Source: Weeksellaceae bacterium
GTDB taxonomy: Bacteria > Bacteroidota > Bacteroidia > Flavobacteriales > Weeksellaceae
Length of the DNA stretch: 64,000 nucleotides
Assembly (NCBI GenBank): GCA_022013695.1
Contig: JAKLPS010000025.1
Coordinates: 1 to 64,000 of the forward strand
Direction of reading: 5' to 3'
Positions within the stretch are counted from its first letter, which is position 1. Each line of letters starts with the position of its first letter. The position numbers were made by a program, and so were the translations under genes. The notes beneath the pieces are model-generated. The model did no database searches. It was not told where the DNA came from and saw only the letters and a program-made list of their open reading frames with translations. Shown here one piece after another: positions 27,559 through 35,969 of the stretch.

Positions 27559-28209
27559 CTAAAAAACAATCGTATAAGTTCCCTGAGAAACATTTTGGGA
27601 CTTCTTGGCTTTCACATATTTTTTAAGCCAAATCACAGCAGCCGTGATATTGCAAGGATCTTTGATGCCGCTACTTCTGCCGGCATTTGTCACGTTTCCG
27701 TCCTTGTCGATGGTTATGAACATTGCCAGCTGGCCTTTGGTTTTACAATTGTGCGCCGGCAATTTTCCCGCTTTTCCCATTGTTCCGGGGATGAAAGCGG
27801 TCATGACTCTATCTTTTCCAATTTTGGTAATTTTGTCGCCCTTAGAATCTGTCGTCGAAGCTTTATTTTTATCGTCTTTCGTGCTTGTTTTGTTGTTTTC
27901 AGCGGCAGCGCTTTCGGCTTTAGCAACGGTTTTATTTTCTTCTTTTACCGGCACAATTTCTTGGGCTAAGGGAACGGTATCTGACGGTAAAACTTCAACC
28001 TCCGGAACATAGATTTCCGGTTGTAGGACCGAGTCTTTTTTAGGTTCTGTTGCCGGTTTTGGAGTTACAATAACGACTGGTTTTGGTTTTTCAGGCGTTT
28101 TGTAATAAAGCGAATTGAAGGAAAATAACAGTACAAAAAACATAAGCGCCACCACATAAAATGCAGCCGGCAATCCTGATAATTTTTTGGTTTTCCTTCG
28201 GAATTTCAT
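27559..28209 (-). CDS. TonB-like protein with Cys-paired C-terminal domain (small copy)
   Basis: A 216-residue protein: a basic N-terminus, one membrane segment (about 14-34), a Pro/Lys/Glu-rich periplasmic spacer (about 38-130) and a C-terminal domain starting TAFIPGTMG (137-145). The layout is that of energy transducers which carry proton-motive force to outer-membrane receptors. The C-terminal domain holds two cysteines, C155 and C186, 31 residues apart, and ends YTIVF. The larger TonB-like protein at 28998 has the same FIPGTMG start, the same 31-residue Cys spacing and the same end. It lies 55 nt after the exbB-like gene, in the place where exbD is usually found; it is not an ExbD, since its membrane segment has no aspartate. 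Confidence 0.75.
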   Translation of the reverse strand: MKFRRKTKKLSGLPAAFYVVALMFFVLLFSFNSLYYKTPEKPKPVVIVTPKPATEPKKDSVLQPEIYVPEVEVLPSDTVPLAQEIVPVKEENKTVAKAESAAAENNKTSTKDDKNKASTTDSKGDKITKIGKDRVMTAFIPGTMGKAGKLPAHNCKTKGQLAMFITIDKDGNVTNAGRSSGIKDPCNITAAVIWLKKYVKAKKSQNVSQGTYTIVF

Positions 28210-28264
28210 TTATAAAAATTTCTAAAATGATTATCAGTCTGACTTCTAAAAGCCTATTTCTTAC

Positions 28265-28903
28265 TTAAGCCGGCTTGTTGATGATGTCCAAAAACTCATT
28301 GGTATGAAACTGAATTTTCATCAATAAATAATCCACTTTTGCAACCAAAATATTATGAAAAATATAAGATAAAAGACCGACGCAAAGTCCAACAGCCCCG
28401 GGTGCCAAAGCATTGTAAAAATCTGCTGCCAGATGATTCTGAGAAATTATCGTTTGTCCTTTTGAGAGCGCCCCAAAGGTAGAAGTCAAAATCAAAACAC
28501 TCCCTAGAAGGCCTAGCATCGGGGCTGCGCCAGAAAGTGTTGCCAGAAATCCGATATTTTTTTCAGCTTTTTGCATTTCTATTTGAGCTTGAGTTTCCAT
28601 CGCATTTGCAATTTCGCCGACAGGTCTTCCAAGTCGCGAGAGCCCTTTTTCCACGCTTCTGGACTCGGGAGAATTATCCCGTCTGCAAAAGTCGACAGCC
28701 GCTTGGACTCTGCCATCATTCAAAAGATCGTTCACGTTTTTCAGTAAGTAAGGATCCACCCGATTTTCCCGGTTAAGTCCATATATTTTTAGCCCAAAAA
28801 AGACAACTGAAGCAATTCCAGAAAATAGTAAAACAATGATCACCGCAACGCTTAACAAGCCTCCACCCAACAAGAATTCCCAAATAGAAGGTTGATTTGC
28901 CAT
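28265..28903 (-). CDS. MotA/TolQ/ExbB proton channel family protein
   Basis: A 212-residue inner-membrane protein with three hydrophobic segments (about 14-38, 117-142, 165-188), the TolQ/ExbB topology. LSGAAPMLGLLGSVLILTSTF matches the central helix of the family (split here at G and S), and ALAPGAVGLCVGLLSY matches the third. The channel-lining threonines of E. coli ExbB appear replaced by Ser and Gly (see findings). In standard systems this subunit forms a pentamer around ExbD and drives TonB. Here no exbD is present next to it; TonB-like genes lie on both sides. A TAnnTTTG box upstream suggests its own promoter. Confidence 0.85.
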   Translation of the reverse strand: MANQPSIWEFLLGGGLLSVAVIIVLLFSGIASVVFFGLKIYGLNRENRVDPYLLKNVNDLLNDGRVQAAVDFCRRDNSPESRSVEKGLSRLGRPVGEIANAMETQAQIEMQKAEKNIGFLATLSGAAPMLGLLGSVLILTSTFGALSKGQTIISQNHLAADFYNALAPGAVGLCVGLLSYIFHNILVAKVDYLLMKIQFHTNEFLDIINKPA

Positions 28904-28930
28904 AGTTTATTTCTAATTTTTTAACTGTTT

Positions 28931-28938
28931 CAAATTTA
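28931..28938 (-). promoter_or_regulatory. TAnnTTTG promoter box for the exbB-like gene
   Basis: TAAATTTG on the minus strand, 27 nt before the start codon. With the weak terminator at 28979-29003 it separates this gene from the upstream tonB. Confidence 0.5.
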
Positions 28939-28978
28939 TGAATAACTAAGGGATTAATCAGAAGAGATTACTGAAAAT

Positions 28979-29003
28979 AAAAAAAACGCCTTCATTTTTA
29001 GAA
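28979..29003 (-). terminator. Weak terminator after the large tonB-like gene
   Basis: A short minus-strand stem (GTCTTC with GAAGGC) overlaps the stop codon and is followed by eight T. Confidence 0.45.
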
Positions 29004-29927
29004 GACAATTTTATAGGTTCCCTTGGAAGATACCGATGATGCTTCCGCTTTTACATATTGCCTTACCCACGCTATCGCGGTAGTCATCACACAAGGATCC
29101 GACGTGCCGCTCAGGCGCTTAGCAGAAATTACTTTGCCCGCTTTGTCCACGGTGTACACAATACTAATGCTTCCGGTGGCAGTGCAGTCGTGCTTCGGTT
29201 GTGCGCCGCCACGTCCCATTGTGCCAGGAATAAAACTGATCAATTTTCTATCCACGCCAATCTGGCTGTTCCCGTCGCCATCTCCGCCGAGTGGATCGCC
29301 GTAGTTTCCCGTTGCTGTTCCGTTTCCCTGTGCGCCAGATTTCGTTCCTCGTCCTTTCAGAAGGTTTCCGATTGCGGCATTGCCTCGGCCGTCTCCGCTG
29401 GCGTTTTCTTTTTTGATGGTGCTTTTTGAATTGGTTTTGCTGGCAGTGTTTTTTGTGGAATTAGCAATTGCGGGCGAATTGTTTTTCTCCATCGTTTTTG
29501 TGCTCGCAACGGGCGGATTTTTAGTTCTCGTTGGTATTGGGACGGTATTTTCGGGAGTTTCTTTGTCGATTTTTTCTTTGGATACTTTTGCTACTTCTGG
29601 CTCAGCTTCTTTTGCTTCCCTTTTTTCGATATTTGGAGCTGGACTTCCGTCTTCTTGCTTTGGTTCTTCCAGTCCCTTTCCGTTTCTGTTATCCCCATAA
29701 TTGATGCGCATCTCGGTCAGTTGCACCGGTATGATGGTTTCGCTACTCACGGCTGTTATCTTTTTTGATTTGATCAAAGAAGCCGGAAGAAAAAACAAGA
29801 CTGAAAAAATGAAAATGCCAACAACCAAGGCCTTTGTAAGGGTAAAATTGTAATGTTTGCGAAACGCGTAAGCGCCATAAGCTTTATGCCGGTCTTCGAA
29901 AATAATATCATCCAGATCCTGATACAT
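28998..29927 (-). CDS. TonB-like energy transducer with Cys-paired C-terminal domain (large copy)
   Basis: A 309-residue protein. The N-terminus has IIFEDRHKAYGAYAFRKHY (about 8-26), the usual cytoplasmic start of Bacteroidota TonB proteins, then one membrane segment (about 32-51). A long Glu/Lys/Pro-rich, then Gly/Asn-rich spacer (about 80-225) leads to the C-terminal domain from SFIPGTMG (231-238), with C248 and C279 and end YKIVF. It is presumed to couple inner-membrane energy to outer-membrane receptors. The C-terminal domain matches that of the small copy at 27559 in start, Cys spacing and end. It is first in the minus-strand group and has its own promoter box. Confidence 0.85.
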   Translation of the reverse strand: MYQDLDDIIFEDRHKAYGAYAFRKHYNFTLTKALVVGIFIFSVLFFLPASLIKSKKITAVSSETIIPVQLTEMRINYGDNRNGKGLEEPKQEDGSPAPNIEKREAKEAEPEVAKVSKEKIDKETPENTVPIPTRTKNPPVASTKTMEKNNSPAIANSTKNTASKTNSKSTIKKENASGDGRGNAAIGNLLKGRGTKSGAQGNGTATGNYGDPLGGDGDGNSQIGVDRKLISFIPGTMGRGGAQPKHDCTATGSISIVYTVDKAGKVISAKRLSGTSDPCVMTTAIAWVRQYVKAEASSVSSKGTYKIVF

Positions 29928-29948
29928 AGGAAATATTTGTTTGCGTTA

Positions 29949-29956
29949 CAAATTTA
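29949..29956 (-). promoter_or_regulatory. TAnnTTTG promoter box for the large tonB-like gene
   Basis: TAAATTTG on the minus strand, 21 nt before the start codon. Confidence 0.5.
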
Positions 29957-30000
29957 ATTTTATAACGATTCGTCTATATAAATATTACTTTTGCAGGCAA

Positions 30001-30459
30001 TTAGTCGTCCACTTCTATCTCGTCTGGCCGGAAGTGGCACTTGAGCTTGAAGGGGATTGGATCTCCGGCGCCAGTATAGAAATCGGTAATCTGACCCGTC
30101 CAGCAAAGCTGAAGGTCACCGTCTTCATTAGTGTCGAATTTCAGCTCATTATCAAAAAGAAACGCTTCCTCGTCGTCAAAAAGATCTACTTCTGTAAAGA
30201 CTTCATCCGCAGTATCGTCGATCAAAAAAGTGTGCCCTTTCAAGTCGGGACTGGCAACGGGAAACTCGATGACATCTAATGACAGTTGTGGGAATTGGTA
30301 CTGCAAAGAATCATCATCCACGTGATCCAGCGCATCATCGGTGATGATCTCTACTTCCAGAAAATTTTGCGCGTTGATGTAAACAGACTTGCAGTAGGTG
30401 TTTTTGATAAAATATTTCAGAGTTTCCTCTGGGTGGTAGATCTTTAATATTCCTTTCAT
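30001..30459 (-). CDS. Conserved-looking acidic protein of unknown function
   Basis: A 152-residue, strongly acidic protein (many Asp and Glu, for example DDEEAF and the end RPDEIEVDD) with no signal peptide or membrane segment, so probably cytoplasmic. I do not recognise a domain. Codon use and base composition match the neighbouring housekeeping genes, and the frame is clean, so I regard it as a real gene. It is a single gene with 73 nt to the tonB-like gene downstream and a 267-nt intergenic region upstream. Confidence 0.7.
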   Translation of the reverse strand: MKGILKIYHPEETLKYFIKNTYCKSVYINAQNFLEVEIITDDALDHVDDDSLQYQFPQLSLDVIEFPVASPDLKGHTFLIDDTADEVFTEVDLFDDEEAFLFDNELKFDTNEDGDLQLCWTGQITDFYTGAGDPIPFKLKCHFRPDEIEVDD

Positions 30460-30650
30460 TATTAAGGACGGTCAATTATAAAGTGATTTTCGTAAATGTG
30501 TTGAACAAAGATAAAAAATAGAATGAATGTGAAAAATTTTTAGCATTTATTTTTTCATTAATCCTACAAATTCTTAAAATTGTTCATATTTAATTAATTT
30601 CAAAATGAAAACCTTAAGTGGGGAGGTATTCATATTTTCAAATGTACAAC

Positions 30651-30680
30651 TTGCTATTCAACAAAAACTTAGTATTTTTG
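30651..30680 (+). promoter_or_regulatory. Promoter of the M1 peptidase gene
   Basis: TTG (30651-30653), a 19-nt spacer and TATTTTTG (30673-30680), matching the Bacteroidota consensus, 46 nt before the start codon. Confidence 0.65.
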
Positions 30681-30726
30681 AAGAAATTACGTTGAACAAA
30701 CCTTCAAGGTTTAATTTATAATCTTT

Positions 30727-32586
30727 ATGAAAAAAACTGCTTTTTCTTTGTTTTTCATCGTTTTCTCACTACTCATTTCCGCCCAGCAAAACGCTTACTA
30801 TCAGCAATATGCAAAATATAAAATGGATATTGACGTGGATGCTGCCAACTTTACTTATCAAGGAAAACAGACGTTGCAATACCAGAATAATTCGCCGGAC
30901 GAGCTGAAAGTTGCCTATTTTCATTTGTATTGGAATGCTTTCAAATCAGGTTCTATGATGGATCAGCGCGTGCAGTCTCAAGGTGCAAATGCCGACGGGA
31001 GACTGGCTAAAAGAGTAGGGAATACCTTTGTATCCAGATTGGCTTCGATTCCGAAGGAGGAAGAAGGTGCACAGAACATCCGCTGGATCAAGCAAAACGG
31101 AAAGGATTTGAAATTCGAGATTCAGGGAACGGTGATGAAGGTTTATTTGGCAGATGCTATCAAGCCCAATTCTTCCACCACTTTCACAATGGAATGGGAC
31201 GCCACAATCCCAATGCAGATCCGAAGAAGCGGACGCAATAACCGCGAAGGTGTGGATATGACAATGACGCAATGGTACCCGAAAATCGCCGAATATGATT
31301 ATGACGGCTGGGCAGCTTTCGATTATGTTGGAAGAGAATTTCACGCTCCGTTTTCGGATTTTGAAGTGAATATCAAAATCGATAAAGACTACATCATCGG
31401 AGCCGGCGGAAATCTGGAAAACCCTGCAGAAGTGAAGGGTTACGACAGCAACACAAGCATCAAACAAGATATTTCCAACAAAGTAACCTGGAAATGGACG
31501 GCGAAAAACATCCTCGATTTTGCCTGGGCTGCAGATAGAGATTATTCGGTTGAAAATTTCCCAATTTTGGATGGGCCGACGGTTTTCTTGGTTTATCAAA
31601 AATCTGAGAAAACAAAATATTGGTCGGATTTAAAACCCTATCTCACAAAGTATTACCAATTGATGAACGCTACTTTCGGCCGTTACAAATGGCCCAGCTA
31701 TTCCTTCATCCAAGGAGGCGACGGCGGAATGGAGTACGGAATGTGCACCATGGTTCTGGGCCAGGCAACAACTTTGGAAGGTCTTTGCGGACTGATGTTC
31801 CACGAAGGTGCGCATTCTTGGTTTCAACAGATGCTGGCGACCAACGAAAGCGTAAGACCCTGGATGGATGAAGGTTTCACGCAATATGCAGAAGATTTTG
31901 TCTCGTATAGATTGTTTCCGCCCAAAGAATCTCAACCCAATCCATTTGTTGCAGCAATTAAGGCCTACGCTAATTTTGCAAAATCGGGAAAAGAGGAACC
32001 AGCCGTATGGTTGGCAGACCATCATGATAACGGTTCGGCTTATACTTATGCAAGTTACATCAAGGGTGAATTGTTTTTGGTGGAATTGGGTTACATCGTT
32101 GGTGAGGAAAATCTGAACAGAATTATGCTGAAATATTACGACGAATGGGCGATGAATCATCCAACGGAAAGAGATTTTATTCACATGGCGCAAGTGGTGA
32201 CGGGAATGGACTTAAAATGGTTTCAGCATTATTGGATCAACACCACAAAAACCATTGATTACGGCATCAAGAATGTGAAATATGACCCGGAATCTACAAC
32301 CGTCACTTTGGTCAATAAAGGCGGCGTTCCAATGCCAATCGATTTTAGTATTTTGACCAAAGATAAAAAGATCATCAATTATAACATTCCATTGAATCTG
32401 ACAAGAACTTGGAAAACGAAAGATATCTACGGAAACATTCAGACTTTACCGTTTTGGGCTTGGACCCAGCAAGAATATACCTTCACCATTCCATACATCA
32501 AAACTCAGTTAAATGCTATCGGAATTGATTTCAGTCATCGTTTAGCAGATGTAAATCCGGAGGATAATTATTTGGAAGTGAAGTAA
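30727..32586 (+). CDS. M1 family metallopeptidase
   Basis: A 619-residue secreted aminopeptidase-like zinc enzyme. A signal peptide (MKKTAFSLFFIVFSLLISA) precedes a beta domain and the gluzincin catalytic domain. The zinc motif HEGAH is at 359-363 and the third ligand E382 follows at the canonical 18-residue spacing in WMDEGFTQYAED. The GGMEYGM segment before it is the usual substrate-binding G-x-M-E-x motif. It probably acts in the periplasm or outside the cell on peptides for nutrition. It has a full promoter upstream. No terminator is evident before coaX, 108 nt downstream; that gap is AT-rich with two TGTAACATT repeats. Confidence 0.93.
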   Translation: MKKTAFSLFFIVFSLLISAQQNAYYQQYAKYKMDIDVDAANFTYQGKQTLQYQNNSPDELKVAYFHLYWNAFKSGSMMDQRVQSQGANADGRLAKRVGNTFVSRLASIPKEEEGAQNIRWIKQNGKDLKFEIQGTVMKVYLADAIKPNSSTTFTMEWDATIPMQIRRSGRNNREGVDMTMTQWYPKIAEYDYDGWAAFDYVGREFHAPFSDFEVNIKIDKDYIIGAGGNLENPAEVKGYDSNTSIKQDISNKVTWKWTAKNILDFAWAADRDYSVENFPILDGPTVFLVYQKSEKTKYWSDLKPYLTKYYQLMNATFGRYKWPSYSFIQGGDGGMEYGMCTMVLGQATTLEGLCGLMFHEGAHSWFQQMLATNESVRPWMDEGFTQYAEDFVSYRLFPPKESQPNPFVAAIKAYANFAKSGKEEPAVWLADHHDNGSAYTYASYIKGELFLVELGYIVGEENLNRIMLKYYDEWAMNHPTERDFIHMAQVVTGMDLKWFQHYWINTTKTIDYGIKNVKYDPESTTVTLVNKGGVPMPIDFSILTKDKKIINYNIPLNLTRTWKTKDIYGNIQTLPFWAWTQQEYTFTIPYIKTQLNAIGIDFSHRLADVNPEDNYLEVK

Positions 32587-32694
32587 TAATGTAACATTGT
32601 AATAATTTAGTAATTTATCAATGACAACCGAATTTTTAGATTTTCAAATATGGGTAAACTGTAACATTTTTTAAATTGGTAAATTAGAAATTTA

Positions 32695-33453
32695 ATGAAT
32701 TCTATCGTCATCAACATCGGCAACACCAACATCCGGTTCGGATTGTTCAACAATGATAACTGCGACATCTCGTGGGTCATCAATACAAAACCTTACAAAA
32801 CGACGGACGAACTGTATGTCCAGATCTTGATGCTCTACCAAACGTATAGAATTGATCCTCAGCAGATAGAAAAGATCATTGTCGGATCTGTAGTTCCTCA
32901 GTTGACGAAAGTCCTAAGCAGCAGCATCAAAAAAATTCATAGCAAGCTTCCAATCATTGTGGACAGAAATAGCAAATCGGCTGTCAAGCCCAAGTCCAAA
33001 CAAATGGGAACCGATATTTATGCGAATCTTGTAGCGGCTCATAATCTCTATCCCGGAAAAAAGAAGATCGTGATCGATTTTGGAACGGCTCTTACGGTGA
33101 GCTGCCTGGATGAAAAAGGCGAAACGCTCGGCGTTATCATCGCACCCGGAATTGTGACGGCGCTGAACAGTTTGGTTCACGAGACCGCACAGTTGCCGGA
33201 AATCGAATTGGTGAAGCCCAAAACGGTTTTAGGATTGGATACCGTTTCCTGTATGCAAAGCGGAATGGTCTATGGCTATCTTGGTATGGTAGAAGGCTTT
33301 ATTGATCGGATAAATAATGAGGTCAACGATGATTGTTTCGTCATCGCAACTGGCGGGGTGAGCCACGTTTACAAACCTTTGACAAGTAAAATTAATATCG
33401 GCGACAAACTGCATACTTTAAAAGGTCTTTATTTTCTCGGAAAAGATCTGTAA
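32695..33453 (+). CDS. coaX: Type III pantothenate kinase
   Basis: Phosphorylates pantothenate, the first step of coenzyme A synthesis, and complements coaBC at 14118. The phosphate-binding NIGNTNIRFGLF (about 6-17), GTDIYANLVAAHN (about 103-115) with its catalytic Asp, and IDFGTALTVSCL (about 126-137) are all present, as expected for the acetate-kinase/Hsp70 fold of type III enzymes. At 252 residues it is typical. Its stop codon directly abuts the stop codon of the convergent tadA gene with no base between them. Confidence 0.95.
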   Translation: MNSIVINIGNTNIRFGLFNNDNCDISWVINTKPYKTTDELYVQILMLYQTYRIDPQQIEKIIVGSVVPQLTKVLSSSIKKIHSKLPIIVDRNSKSAVKPKSKQMGTDIYANLVAAHNLYPGKKKIVIDFGTALTVSCLDEKGETLGVIIAPGIVTALNSLVHETAQLPEIELVKPKTVLGLDTVSCMQSGMVYGYLGMVEGFIDRINNEVNDDCFVIATGGVSHVYKPLTSKINIGDKLHTLKGLYFLGKDL

Positions 33454-33885
33454 CTATCTTTTATTTTTAAAGAAATCTTTCACGATTTGTGAACATTCAT
33501 TCTCCATAATTCCGGTTACCACTTCCGTTTTGGGATGGAGCGATAAGCCTTTGTTCATAAAGCCTCTGTGCTCGTCCTTGGCACCAATCACAACTTTCGA
33601 GATTTGAGACCAATGGAGCGCGCCGGCGCACATTACGCAAGGTTCCAAGGTGACATAAAGCGTACAATTCTGAAGATATTTGCCGCCAAGATAATTGGCA
33701 GCAGATGTGATGGCCTGCATTTCGGCATGAGCGGTTACATCGTTCAAAGTTTCGGTTAGATTATGGGATTTTGCGATCACTCGGTTATTTGCAATGACAA
33801 CGCAGCCGATCGGGACTTCATCTTTTTCCAGCGCCAATTCAGCTTCCTGAAAGGCCATTTTCATAAAGTATTCGTCGGTGAACAT
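33454..33885 (-). CDS. tadA: tRNA-specific adenosine deaminase
   Basis: Cytidine-deaminase-fold zinc enzyme that converts adenosine 34 to inosine in tRNA-Arg(ACG). The zinc and proton-shuttle motif HAE is at residues 53-55, and PCVMC at 82-86 provides the other two zinc ligands. At 143 residues it fits TadA. Other nucleoside deaminases of this fold are hard to exclude by eye, but the N-terminal DEYFMKMAFQEAELAL and the KDEHRG segment favour TadA. It lies 2 nt after the Rrf2 regulator gene on the same strand, so the two are likely cotranscribed. Confidence 0.9.
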   Translation of the reverse strand: MFTDEYFMKMAFQEAELALEKDEVPIGCVVIANNRVIAKSHNLTETLNDVTAHAEMQAITSAANYLGGKYLQNCTLYVTLEPCVMCAGALHWSQISKVVIGAKDEHRGFMNKGLSLHPKTEVVTGIMENECSQIVKDFFKNKR

Positions 33886-33887
33886 TA

Positions 33888-34313
33888 TTACAAGGCAAGA
33901 TTTTCAGATCGTGTCATATCCGCAATGCTTGTATCCAGAACTGGAAGCATATGATCCCGGACGTTAATCAGTAATTTTCTGATGCTGCAAGTTGCTTCGT
34001 CTGTGCAATCGCTGCATTTTTCATAAAAATTGAGCGAGGCGCAAGGTAACATCGCAACAGGGCCATCCACGATTCTGATCACATCCAAAACTTTTATGTC
34101 CGCTGGGTTTTTCATAAAAGTGTAACCGCCTTCGGCACCTCTTTCGCTTTTCAGAATGTTATTGTGTTTCAGTTCGCGAAGGATCTGCTCGAGGAATTTG
34201 AGCGGAATACGTTCATTCTCCGATATTTTTTTTGCAGAAAACAAAGAGGAATTGTCTTTCCTATTCAGGAAAAGCAAAGTTTTGATGGCGTATTTGACTC
34301 TTTTAGAAAGCAT
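33888..34313 (-). CDS. Rrf2 family transcriptional regulator
   Basis: A 141-residue regulator with the Rrf2 winged helix: MLSKRVKYAIKTLLFL begins it, and the recognition part is about IPLKFLEQILRELKHNNIL (43-61), followed by RGAEGGY, the wing. A cysteine cluster follows in the sensor region (LPCASLNFYEKCSDC then ATC, about residues 90-110), the place where IscR/NsrR-type members hold an Fe-S cluster. It may therefore sense iron-sulfur status or a reactive species. Its targets are unknown; the nearest gene is tadA, 2 nt downstream. The four Cys are more than the three of IscR. Confidence 0.9.
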   Translation of the reverse strand: MLSKRVKYAIKTLLFLNRKDNSSLFSAKKISENERIPLKFLEQILRELKHNNILKSERGAEGGYTFMKNPADIKVLDVIRIVDGPVAMLPCASLNFYEKCSDCTDEATCSIRKLLINVRDHMLPVLDTSIADMTRSENLAL

Positions 34314-34364
34314 ACGGTAAAATTAATCAAAAAATTCAAACTCAGAAATATATTAAAATCCAAT

Positions 34365-34403
34365 ACAAAAAAAGCCGCCTTGTTACGAGAACAGGGCGGC
34401 TTT
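34365..34403 (-). terminator. Terminator after the fadL-GDSL operon
   Basis: AAAGCCGCCTTGTT (34371-34384) pairs with AACAGGGCGGCTTT (34390-34403) with a small mismatch, and a T run follows on the minus strand. Confidence 0.85.
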
Positions 34404-34424
34404 GTCATTGATCTTAATCTTAAC

Positions 34425-35954
34425 TTAAGGAAAAGTAACTCCGCTGTACGCGTTTGGATTTACCATAGGAAGATTGGATCTGTATTTTAAGTTGATTGCC
34501 TTCAGAAATTCGTTGGCTACTATGGAATATCCACGTCCGGTCAAGTGAACGCCGTCTAGAGAGAAGGCGCCGCCGGTGATAAATTTGGTGGTGTATCTTA
34601 CGCCATCCCATTGTATTCCGGATGCAGAATTCAATTCTACCATTTTAGCATTCATATTGACAAATGCCAATCCATAAGATGTAGCCAGGCTTGCGATAGA
34701 TGCATTATAGGCGTCCACCGCTGTTTTTACACTTGCAGTCTCTGCTTTTGTTAAAACATATTGGTTATCTAAAGGGTAAGAAACACCATTCACGTTTATA
34801 CTTGCAGGCGCGCTAGGATTCGTGCTGGCAATTACGGAACTCGCAGTTAGTAACACATAATCCTCCGCAGTTGCTTGTCTAGCCTGCCCATATATTTGGC
34901 CAAATGCACCTGCAGTAGCCGCTCCTAAAGAAGGTGTAAGAGCCGCTGTAAGCTGAGCTGACAGATTGGTGAGTGATGTGTCTTTGATCAAGACGGGATT
35001 AGCAGAAGTTGCGGATAATAGCTTTATCCTACTTCCAGCTCCGAAGGCTGTCAAGGCTTGGTTAAGAGGACCATATAAGCTTGCGTTAAGGGTAGCAAGG
35101 TTAGCTCCTAAAGCTGCTGGCGTCAATGCGTTATAAGGAACAGTGGTGAAAAAAGGAATAGAAGTCACGTAAGGAATGTTTGCAACAATACCCTTCGTAG
35201 ATCCAGCCGCTTTCAAAGCATCCAATACCGCTTGGATAGATCCTGCCACGACATTCGGGTCCGAGATATCATTTGGTCCGTAAGATGCTGGGTTCAAATT
35301 TCCTTTTTGATCAACTCCCGATCCGCCGCTGGATGCATAGCTCAGAACATCATTATTACCGATCCACAGCGAGAAGAAAGTTGGCTTCTGTGCGGCCGCA
35401 TCTCCTGCAACGGTCGATGTACTGCTGGTGGAAAACCTAACATAATAAGGGTTTGCTGTGCCGGTTAAAATTCCGTTCACATCTCCATAACCAGGCGCTA
35501 CCAAGTGAAAAGATTTCGCGCCAGGAACGCCCATATTATTAATTGTTCCGGTGAGTTTTGTTGCAACATTAGTCGTAGGTGTTGCAGCCACGTTTTTCAA
35601 AATGGGACTTCCGTTGGAGAAAGATGCAATATAAAGTTTGGTTGCCTGGATCACCGTTGATCCCAAGACCATTCCTCCGTTGTTATCAGCCATCAAAGGT
35701 TGTCTAAAATCTCCGCCTCCTGCACGTTTCATCTGCGTGGCAATGAGGTTAGGATAAGATTCATTTTGCCCGTCAATATATAGTGCATTGTCTCGGAAAC
35801 CGGAGGTCAAGGAGTTGCCTATAGAGATATACTTGGCAAAATTGGCATCTCCGGAGGTTACAACCACATCTTCCGTGCTATTATCGAAATCTGTCTTGCA
35901 GCTTACCGCAAATAAAAGTGAAGCGGCTATTGTTGATATAAATATCTTTTTCAT
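34425..35954 (-). CDS. SGNH/GDSL hydrolase family lipoprotein
   Basis: A 509-residue exported hydrolase. The signal MKKIFISTIAASLLFAVSC ends in a lipobox (Cys19). The SGNH block I is YISIGNSLTSGF (about 43-54), with Ser in GNSLT in place of GDS. SLWIGNNDVLSY (about 195) provides block III with the Asn, and DGVHLTGRGYSIVANEF near the C-terminus (about 476-492) has the catalytic Asp and His. The long inserted region (about 225-430) is Ala/Ser/Thr-rich. It may be an outer-membrane lipase or esterase. It lies 15 nt downstream of the fadL-like gene, and the pair suggests uptake and hydrolysis of lipids. Confidence 0.88.
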   Translation of the reverse strand: MKKIFISTIAASLLFAVSCKTDFDNSTEDVVVTSGDANFAKYISIGNSLTSGFRDNALYIDGQNESYPNLIATQMKRAGGGDFRQPLMADNNGGMVLGSTVIQATKLYIASFSNGSPILKNVAATPTTNVATKLTGTINNMGVPGAKSFHLVAPGYGDVNGILTGTANPYYVRFSTSSTSTVAGDAAAQKPTFFSLWIGNNDVLSYASSGGSGVDQKGNLNPASYGPNDISDPNVVAGSIQAVLDALKAAGSTKGIVANIPYVTSIPFFTTVPYNALTPAALGANLATLNASLYGPLNQALTAFGAGSRIKLLSATSANPVLIKDTSLTNLSAQLTAALTPSLGAATAGAFGQIYGQARQATAEDYVLLTASSVIASTNPSAPASINVNGVSYPLDNQYVLTKAETASVKTAVDAYNASIASLATSYGLAFVNMNAKMVELNSASGIQWDGVRYTTKFITGGAFSLDGVHLTGRGYSIVANEFLKAINLKYRSNLPMVNPNAYSGVTFP

Positions 35955-35969
35955 AATGATTCTGTTTTT

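Noticed and set aside
29986-29993. Plus-strand TACTTTTG box pointing into the gene at 30001
   Set aside because: It matches the promoter box but has no -33 partner and would only give antisense RNA; likely chance in AT-rich DNA.
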